Assembly: GCF_000276665.1 (NCBI RefSeq)
Contig: NW_004955488.1
Location: forward strand, 3,684,305-3,748,304
DNA: 64,000 nucleotides
Reading direction: 5' to 3'
Origin: Chinchilla lanigera
Lineage: Eukaryota; Chordata; Mammalia; Rodentia; Chinchillidae
The position numbers and the translations under genes were made by a program. Of this stretch, positions 56,397-64,000 are shown one piece after another (the stretch's first letter is position 1; each line of letters starts with the position of its first letter). The notes beneath the pieces are model-generated. The model saw only the letters and a program-made list of their open reading frames with translations, had not been told where the DNA came from and did not search any database.

Positions 56397-58083
56397 ACTA
56401 ATTTCTAGCATTATTGTATTGTGATCAGAAAGATATTCAGTAAGATTTCAACTTTTTAGTTAGTTGAGATTTGCTTTGTGGCCTATCAAATGTTCTATGC
56501 TAAAGAATGTTCCATGTGCTATGAACAAACTGTGCAGTTGGATGGAATTTTCTATACATGTCTATTAAGTATATTTGTACAAAGAAGAAATTCAATAACT
56601 TTGTATCTTTGTTAATTTTCTGCCTGGATATCCACTGCTGAAAGTAGTGTATTAAAAAAGCCAACTGTAGTCATTAGAGTCTATCACTGCAATTCTATTA
56701 ATCTTTTGTAAAGCTTTGTATATTTGGAATCTATGTATAGACATATAATTATATTAATGCTTTTAGACAATTATAATCTTTATACAAATATATATATATA
56801 ATTTTTATATATTTTGATGTCCCAACTATGCACATTTATATTTATTTAAAATTGTTAGTCTTACTTGCTGAATTAATCCCTTTATCATTTTATAGTGACA
56901 TTTCCTTTCTTGCTTTACTGTTTTTAATCTAACTTTCATTTCATTGGAGGTGATTATGGCTCCTCCCACTTTCTTTTTGTTCCATTTCCATATAATATCT
57001 TGTAATATCCCTTCATCTTTATTCCATCTGTATCCTTAGCAGAGTGTTGAGTTTTTTGTAAACCTTAGTTGAATTTTGTTTTAACCCACTGAGTCACTAT
57101 TCCTTTTAATTGGAGAATTTAGCCATTTACATTCAAAGTAATTAGTGATAGGCACTGTCTGATCATTCTCATTATAAACTTTGTTGAAGTTCGTTTCTTT
57201 CTCTTTCTTACTCTTATAACCTCCATGGTGGTTCAGTAAATAAATCTAGTAGTGTGTTTTGATTTCTCATTTATTGTGGGCTTGTCTAGTATAGATTTTT
57301 GTTTTGTGATTGCCATAAGATCTACAAAGACTTTTATTTGTTTCAAGCTACTTTGAAATAATATCATCTTGGTATGATCATAAGAATAAACACAGGAACA
57401 AACCAGTAGACAAAAAGGACAAAATATGCCCAAAAGAAGACTGTCTAGTTGCACTCCATTCCTCTCATTTTGAATTTTTGATATACTATTTTGCATCTTT
57501 CTGTAATGCTGATTGCTTTACATATTAGTACAGTTACTATTGTAATTATTTTGTGCTTTAGTCTTCATACAAAGGATATGAGTATTTCATGCACCGTGCT
57601 TAAATATTAGTTTATTCTGACTTTGTACAATTATTCTTACCAGTAAGTTTTATGCCTTCCAATTACCCTTCTTCCTACCCATTATTATCCATTTTTTTCA
57701 GATTGAAAATTCCCCATAGTATTTCTTATAGAACAGTTCCAGTAGAGAACTGTTCTTTCAGCTTTCTTTCATTGTTGTTTTTCTTTCAGCTTTGTATTTC
57801 TGGGAAAAAAATTATCCCTTCTTTATTTCTTAGACTGCATTGTTGAGTACAGTATTCTCTATTGACAGTTTTCTTCTGCCAGTGCTGTGAAAATCCCATG
57901 TCACTCTCTGTTGTTCTATAATATTTTTCCTAAGAATTTAACTGTTAGGCAAATTATTTCTTTTACCTTGTTGCCTTGGGAACCTTCTGTCTTCCACCTG
58001 TGAACAATGGATTATAAGATATCTTGGGCAGATTTGAGTGGGCTATAGATGACTGAGAACCTTTATATTTTGCACACCTAAAT

Positions 58084-58253
58084 ATTTGTATTCTTACATA
58101 CTGTTATCTTCAAATTGGTTACTCAATTAAACAAATATGGGCATGTAAGATTGTTCAAACAGTTAAACATTAACTGTTGCTCTCAGTAAAGCAATAGAAG
58201 TCAGTAGTACAGCTCTCTCAGCTATCGTGTGTGTGTGTTTGCGTCTGTGTGTT

Positions 58254-58297
<44 letters not shown>

Positions 58298-58463
58298 AAT
58301 GTTTTTCGCTTCTTTCTTTTTTAATTTCCTATCACCTTGTCTGAAATTCTGTGTTGCTCTTATTGTTTGGGTGTTGTTTTGTTTATGTCTGTTTGTTTGT
58401 TAATATGTTTTCATTCTTTTATCCTTAAAATAAAAAATAAAAACAAACAAAATTTGTATTCTT
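58084..58463 (+). mobile_element. Miniature 5'-inverted LINE-1 3' UTR insertion
   Basis: Left arm 58096-58226 is 3' UTR sequence in antisense (AAATTGGTTACTCAATTAAA, CTGTTGCTCTCAGTAAAGC), ending at a GT array. The right arm (about 58325-58451) is the following 3' UTR part in sense (CTATCACCTTGTCTGAAATT) with an A-rich tail. The perfect 12-bp duplication ATTTGTATTCTT at 58084-58095 and 58452-58463 brackets the unit. Confidence 0.85.
58227..58294. repeat. (GT)n microsatellite at an inversion junction
   Basis: About 68 bp of GT with GCGTCT/TTGC interruptions. The corresponding place in sister copies (58878-58920) also carries GT, so the array is inherited from the LINE-1 3' UTR and then expanded. 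Confidence 0.95.
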
Positions 58464-58637
58464 TTCTAGGTTTGGAGATTTTTCCATTAATATTTGAGAT
58501 TTGAGTCCTTCTCAAGAGCCAAAATCTCAAATATTTGTTCTTTTTATCTATCCCAAATTTCCCATAAGTACTCTTCATTTGTTTTCTTTTTATCTGCAAG
58601 CTGTATATTCAAACAGCCTATCACTGAGTTTGCTAAT

Positions 58638-58925
58638 CTTTTTTTATTTTATTCTTTTTTTATTTTAAAGAGACTAAAAACTTTTTAAAAATATTTAAAA
58701 TGATACAGAATTTCTAAACAAGATGATAGGAAATCTACAATGGTTGTTATATTGCATATTGTTACCTTTAAAGTATTTATTCAGATTACCAGATATAAGC
58801 ATACAATGTTGTTTTACAAAATTAAGCATTAACCATCCCTTTCAGTAAACCAATAGAAATTAATATCTTAGCTATCTTGTGTGTGTGTGTCTGTGTGTAT
58901 ATATGTCTGTATATATATGTTTTAT
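58638..58925 (-). mobile_element. LINE-1 3' UTR fragment, antisense
   Basis: The T-rich start (poly-A of the minus strand), then AAACAAGATGATAGGAAATC, ATTGCATATTGTTACCTTTA, TTTCAGTAAACCAATAGAAA and TTAGCTATCTTGTGTGTGTG are the lineage tail read backwards. No clear target duplication was found. Confidence 0.75.
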
Positions 58926-61020
58926 TTGATCTATATTTCTATTAATGCCTTCTAATTTTTTAATTTCAGAGTGTCTATCTCAGCTCAAGAATTTCTATTT
59001 ATTTTTTAATTGCTTCCATTTCCTTAAACTTCTTGTGAGAGTTCTATGCTTTCTTAAGGCTGAGTTTCATTTTTAAATTTTCCACCTGAGGGTTATCCAA
59101 TATAGATTACTGCCCAGTCAGTCTATGGTATCTTACTTGAACTGGGCCATATCATGGCTTCCTGGAAGTTCTTCAGGCTTATTGACACGTGCCATATTCT
59201 GGATATTGAAGGATCAGGTAGGTATTACAGTCTTTCTATTATGGCTTTACTTGTGCCCCTCTTTCAAGAAATTCTAATCAGAATACTTATTTTCTCTGAG
59301 GCTACAGTCACTTTTAAAATTTCAATACTGGATGCCCTGATGTTGGTGCATTATCACTATTTCAGTACTCTAGGGAAACCCAATCCAATGTTTTTCTCAA
59401 ATACTCTGTTGTTGTATCATTTAGAAAGAAACAAAATGAAACAAAACAGTAGTCTGTCCCCTACTAGCCTTTCCATGGTTCCAGGGTAGTCGAGGATGCC
59501 TCACCCACACTTACTGTCTTATAGTCAGACACTGCAGGTTTCTGCTCAGCTCTCAGTAAAGTTGTCATAGATGGACCAGTTTCAGGCTGTTATACAGCAC
59601 ATGTGGCCCATGCAGATATGAAATGCATCTATTGTGAGTCCATAGCCCACCAAGAGGCACAAAAGAATGTATTGGGACCAAGATCCTCACTTTTTTGGGC
59701 TGCATATTGCTGAGATGGACTCATGGCTCAAGATCACTGCAAGGAAACACGTGTGATGTCTGCACCCTGACACTGGAGCTATTCCAGAAGTTCTATTCAT
59801 GAGTAGCCCAGTGGATGGGGGATGTTATAGTTTACTAAGTGTTAGGTTTCACTAAGTGTTAGGTTTCACCATCCCACCTCTATGTGCCAGGGCAAAGTCC
59901 TGTGATTACTACTCTGTCCTACCCCCAACAAATGGGATCTTGTTCCATGCTGTGACACCTGAGGTTGAAGAAGTGTCAGTGAAGCCGGAGCCTTGGCTAC
60001 CTGGGCTGATGCTGAGCTGAGTTGTGTCCAAATCTTATAGCTACAAGGACCTGCATGATCTTAGGGGAAGACAGAGGTCCATACAATGTGCAGCCCAGAG
60101 GTCATCAGTGGTGATGCAGGCTGAAACACAAGTCTGTCCCACTGGGGCACAGATCTCCACCTGGTGCCACAACAATTCTGGAGGCCTGTATGTGAGTTCT
60201 GACTTGGCAAGTGTTTCGGTGCCTAAGGCTGAGTTATGAGTGGCGGAAACAATCCCTTGGCTACCAGAGCTGGTGCTAAGGTGAGGGTCATCTGCATCTC
60301 ACAGCCACAGAAAATTGCACTGTCTAGGGAGGAGGGCAGTTGTGCCCCAGGTCTACTCCTAGGCTGCAGTGGTGGCACTGGTGTAAATGGTGTGGTGAAG
60401 CTCAGGTCTGTCCCACAGGTACACAGTACTCTGATGCCAGAGGTGCTGTAGGGGTTCTACTCTGGGCTCTAGATTGTGTACATTGCCTTTAGTTTCTACT
60501 TGGTGCTTGTTTCACTGTGGTGAAACAAGTCCCATGCCACTATGGCAATGGACTCTATAATAAGCCTTATCCTGGCTGTAGAGCTCTGCTCCCTGTAAAT
60601 GATGTACTGCTTTTTGCTCTGCCATCTGAGTTTGGAAGGAGAGATGGAGGCAGTCTCTTTGCCAAGTGGTCTCACACAGTTCCAAGGGCTTTGTCCACAG
60701 GGCTGACCTGGTGGTAGGGATTGTGGGACTTTGCCCAACACTCTATTTCAATTCTAAGTCTGAGACTTAATTCTATCTCTGTCCCACATTTGTCGGCTCA
60801 GAGTTGGGGAAGTGATGATGCTAGCAACCCTTTTATCCTGCAATTTTAATGTTTCTTTTTATTTTGTTATACTAAAAGCAGGCACTATGGTCCATTACCT
60901 TATTTCCTTAGCTCTTTGCTAGTACTTTGGTGATGTGAATAGCTAGCTGCTCAACTTGGTGTGTCTGGGGAAAATCACCACAGTGTCTTTCTCAAGTGCC
61001 ATCTTTCTCTGTCCTCTTAC

Positions 61021-62097
61021 CCATGTCTTTCACAGATCAGTTGTTCATTTCCTTTTAGGGCTGAACATTTCCATTGTTTAGATGCAGGACTTTTTTTCTG
61101 TTCACCTGTTGAAGGAGATATCTTGGTTGTTTTCACAGGTTGACAAGTATGACTAAAGATGCTATAAACATCTGTGTGAAGTTTTTGTTGAACGCATTTT
61201 TATTTTTTTTCAACTACTTTGGATAAATACCAAGGAACACTATTGGATCATATGGTAAGAGTATGTTTAGTTTTCTGTGATACTACACAGTTATGGACCA
61301 AAGTACCTATACCATTTTTACCACTTGTTGTGGTTTGTATCTAGGTGTCTTCCCAAAACCTCAGGGAGGTGGCCTTTTCAGAGATGGCTGAATCTAGAGT
61401 TTGTGATTGATTCATGGTCCAATGCTGGGATTAAGATTGTGAGTGCTACATCCTCCCTAGGGCAGATAGCCTGCATACAATATAAGGGAGGGAAAGAGGC
61501 TTGTCTTTCTCCTCTTTTGTTGCTTTTGCTGTCTTCTGCCCACCATGAACTCCTCTCCTCTGTGAAGCCACCCTACCTCGGACCCAGCCACTTATGGACT
61601 AAAACCTCTACAAACTGAGATAAATAAACCTTTCCTCCTTTAACTTTGGGTGTTGGATATTTTATACAAGCTATGAGAAGAGAAACTAAGACACCACTCT
61701 TAATGAGTGAAATTTTTGTTGTCCCATGTAATAGCCAGAATTTGGTGTTGTAAGTGTTCTGAATTTGGGCTATTTGATTTTCCTTTCACTGATGATATAT
61801 TTATTTCAATGATCATGCCTCTGGCTTTATATCTTAAAAGTCACTGCTATACCCAAGGTCATCCACTGTTTATCTCATACTTTTCCTTATGAGATTTATA
61901 CTTTTTATTTACCTCTAGGTATATAATATTTGTGACCCCAATTGAATTTGTTATGTTGGAGAATGCAACATCTTTATCTAGGAAAAATAATTTTTTGTAG
62001 GTAGAAGTCTAGTTTTTTCAAAAATACTTGAAAAGACCATTCACTTTGCCATTGTGTGCTTTTGTACTCCTTTGTTCCTTTGTCAGTGTCTGTTAAG
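61021..62097 (-). mobile_element. Older LINE-1, ORF2 part (right half of the split element)
   Basis: Continues the element broken at 53900: TTCACCTGTTGAAGGAGATA, ATGCTATAAACATCTGTGTG, ACCAAGGAACACTATTGGAT, ATCATATGGTAAGAGTATGT, then after the solo LTR AGAATTTGGTGTTGTAAGTG, GATCATGCCTCTGGCT and CTATACCCAAGGTCATCCAC. An internal deletion lies around 61780. All in antisense and non-coding. Confidence 0.75.
61326..61693 (+). mobile_element. Solo MaLR-type LTR
   Basis: TGTTGTGGTTTGTATCTAGG ... GAAACTAAGACA (368 bp, TG...CA), with GAGATAAATAAACCTTTCCT near the 3' end. The exact 5-bp target duplication CCACT is at 61321-61325 and 61694-61698. It lies inside the older antisense LINE-1. The 113-codon open frame at 61277-61618 is an artefact. 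Confidence 0.92.
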
Positions 62098-62455
62098 TCT
62101 CACTGCAACCCCAGTCAAAATCTCAGCTAATCTTTGGTAATGTGGACAATCTGATTCTAAAGATCGTATATAGATCCAAAACAATACTGAAGAAGAACAG
62201 TTGGAAGACTGAGGCTGCCTGACTTGAAGACAGTATTGAGTTACAAGAATCAAGACAATATGACATTAGTGAAAGATAAGGCAAGAGAATCAATGGATTA
62301 GAATGCAGAGCCCACAAACTGTCTACAGGAATATAGTTAAACAGACACTGACCAAGGACCAAAGGCAATATAATGACAAAATAAGAGGTCTTTTCAAGTA
62401 GTTTTGAAAAAACTGGACCTCTATTTGCAAAAGCTGACTTCTCAACATTATTGAA
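62098..62455 (+). mobile_element. Sense LINE-1 ORF2 segment facing the antisense copy
   Basis: CCCCAGTCAAAATCTCAGCT, AGATCCAAAACAATACTGAA, CTGACTTGAAGACAGTATTG and AACAGACACTGACCAAGGAC are ORF2 in sense. The last ~100 bp repeat, in inverted form, sequence at 61980-62097. This may be the inverted 5' arm of the same LINE-1. Confidence 0.7.
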
Positions 62456-62729
62456 TATTCCTATCTACAAAATTAAAATATTTATCTTTTTAAATTGTAA
62501 ATACTTTCCACCATCAAGTGTTGTAGATTTCCTCAGATACATTTTGCATGCATTTTATTGGGTTTATAGTGAAGTTTGTTTTTTGGTTTTTGGTATTTAC
62601 TTTGTTTGTTTCTGTATTTAGTAATGTTAATGCTAACGATATATGCTTAAAATTTTAACATTTACTTATTCAGTACTGGTATATTTTAACATACCACATT
62701 ACTATTCTCTTAGTTAAGGGGCAGTTTTT
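62456..62729. other. AT-rich spacer
   Basis: Nothing identifiable between two LINE-1 elements. Confidence 0.4.
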
Positions 62730-64000
62730 ATAGTATGATTTCAGATTTTATTTTTATTGCTATACATGTCTGCAGTATATAGTTATTACATTTCTCATAG
62801 GTAGTCAGTATATGTGTATACACATTTTAATTTGTTTTATGTCCTCTAACTCCCTACTCCATCCCTGCTCCTTCCATCTCTTGATCCTTTTCCCATTTGC
62901 ACTGATCTTTTTTTTCAATTGTTCTTTCATCCCTTTTCCCTCTTCCCCAAATATTGATCCCCTTTCCATTTGAAAAACATTTCCTTGCCTCCTATTATCT
63001 ATCTCACTTTATTTCTATTTTAGCATTCCCATATAAGAGAAATATTTAACTTTGTAAGTCTGATTTACATTACTTAAAATGATTATAGTTTCAAGATGCA
63101 TCCATTTACCTACAAGGTACTCCAATTTATCTTTCTTTATGGCAGAGTAGTACTCCATTGTCCATAAATACCATATTTTCACTCATTTGTTGGACACAAA
63201 TGAATGGAATTTCATTTATCTTGGCATATAAACTATCTTCAAGATTGGTTGTCATGAATTTTTCTGCTATAAACATGGGTATGCCTGTATCACTGTAACA
63301 TGATGTGAACTCTTTCAGAAAGATGCCTAGCAGAGGAATAGCTGGGAAGAATGGAATTGCTAGCTTTAGTTTTTTGAAGAATCTTCATAATGAATTCAAC
63401 AGTAATATTAGTTTACATTACCACTAATACAGAAAGGTTCATTTTTCACAACAGCCTCACTAGCATTTGTTATTATTTGATTTCTTGATAATGATCATTC
63501 TTTTGGGATTAAGATAGAATCTCAGTGCTGTTTTAATTTTCATTTTACTAATTACCAGTGATGTTGAACATTTTTTCATGTATTTATTGGCCATTAATGC
63601 ATCTTTTTGAGAAATGTACATTCATTTCAGTTGGTCATTTTTTTTTTTTGGTTTATCATTTAATTGTAGATACTGTTTAATTTCTACTTTAATTTTATCT
63701 GTGACCCATTGGTTGTTCAGGGGAAGGTTTTTTTAATTTCCAGGTGTTTATGTGGTTTTTTGATGTTTCTTTTGTCAATGATTTCCAGTTTCATTGCCCT
63801 GTAGTCTGATAATATGCATGGGATAAATTCAATTTCTTTGCATTTACTTAAGCATGTTGTATGGTATATTATATGATCTATTTTGGGGAACATCCCATGT
63901 GCAACTGAAAAGAATATATATTCTGAGTTGTGGAGTGGAACACTCTTTAGATATCTCCTAAGTCCCTTTGTTCACAGATTTGGTTTAGTTCTGATATTTA
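62730..64000 (-). mobile_element. Antisense LINE-1 with internal deletion, runs off the window
   Basis: Pyrimidine-rich 3' UTR (62830-62990) and ORF2 end (63085-63630: TTTCAAGATGCATCCATTTA, GTAGTACTCCATTGTCCATA, CAACAGCCTCACTAGCATTT). At about 63640-63670 the sequence jumps, across a T run, to a part nearer the ORF2 start (63690-64000: CTGTGACCCATTGGTTGTTC, AACATCCCATGTGCAACTGA). No open frame survives. Confidence 0.8.

Larger units (their letters stand above)
53901..61020 (-). mobile_element. Near full-length antisense L1M LINE-1, heavily decayed
   Basis: The 3' UTR comes first (about 53901-54290: AATGGGTACCATGTAATGTT, CATATGGGTGAGATCATGTT). RT-domain blocks follow (54600-55020: TTTCTATTTCTTCATGATTC and neighbours), interrupted by an LTR. 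More ORF2 then runs toward its start (55960-57160: CATAGGTTTTGGTATGTTGT, AGAATGTTCCATGTGC, TTTAATTGGAGAATTTAGCC). An ORF1-region remnant lies near 57650-59040, and a GC-richer 5' UTR with internal repeats at 59100-61010 closes with GCCATCTTTCTC in + orientation. No open frame survives. The element contains an LTR, an ID and two L1 3' UTR insertions, and itself split an older LINE-1. Confidence 0.75.

Noticed and set aside
58227..58294. GT array considered as a regulatory Z-DNA element
   Set aside because: It is inherited from a LINE-1 3' UTR. Nothing nearby suggests a promoter.
61277..61618. 113-codon open frame
   Set aside because: It spans the LINE-1/solo LTR boundary.

Overview
This window reads as vertebrate, and specifically rodent, intergenic DNA. 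It is AT-rich with almost no CpG. It holds many tRNA-derived ID-like SINEs, several B1 (7SL-derived) SINEs, MaLR/ERVL-type LTRs, an L2 fragment and very many LINE-1 pieces of different ages. The ID-like core (GCTGGGGATTTAGCTCAG, then a GTCGTGAGTTCAGTTCCC-type B box and a GGTACCGGAGAAAAACC tail) is not the mouse/rat, squirrel or kangaroo-rat form I know. A castorimorph rodent such as beaver is my best guess, but only a guess. I found no host protein-coding exon, no intact transposon ORF, no tRNA or rRNA gene and no CRISPR or prokaryotic feature. Every open frame is short (146 codons or fewer apart from frames running through the N gap) and is explained by repeats or chance. One recognisable small-RNA copy exists: a retroposed U1 snRNA pseudogene on the minus strand near 5.3 kb.

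Layout. 0-4 kb: a tandem duplication at the left edge, a possible LTR, AT-rich sequence and one ID. 4.1-5.55 kb: a 5'-inverted LINE-1 flanked by a 9-bp target duplication, with the U1 pseudogene inside its 3' UTR. 6.7-12.1 kb: an old antisense LINE-1, an antisense MaLR (LTR plus internal part), then an old sense LINE-1 carrying an ID. 13-20 kb: IDs, a second 5'-inverted LINE-1 (14.3-15.4 kb), an antisense LINE-1 3' end, and a stack of ID, B1 and L1 3' UTR at 19.1-19.75 kb. 21-31 kb: a MaLR/LTR cluster, LINE-1 pieces with lineage-type 3' UTR tails, an ID inside a B1, MLT2-like LTRs, a full MaLR LTR and an L2 3' end. 31-43 kb: scattered IDs, an ancient LTR, an L1M 3' end and a MIR-like piece. 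43-53 kb: comparatively repeat-poor, with two B1 elements and a long purine-rich tract. 53.4-62.5 kb: a nested stack in which a near full-length antisense L1M (about 53.9-61.0 kb) splits an older antisense LINE-1. The L1M itself carries an LTR (which contains the assembly gap), an ID and two L1 3' UTR insertions, and the older LINE-1 carries a solo MaLR LTR. 62.7-64 kb: another antisense LINE-1 running off the window.

No genes here act together in a pathway. What the window records is retrotransposition history. LINE-1 machinery mobilised itself, the ID and B1 SINEs and a U1 RNA, often with clear target-site duplications and repeatedly with twin-primed (5'-inverted) structures. I did not find an undescribed biological system. 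The observations worth checking are the nested insertions, the inverted LINE-1 copies, exact short tandem duplications and a few unexplained repeat-poor stretches. Repeat family names come from memory of consensus sequences, not from a search, so subfamily labels are approximate.
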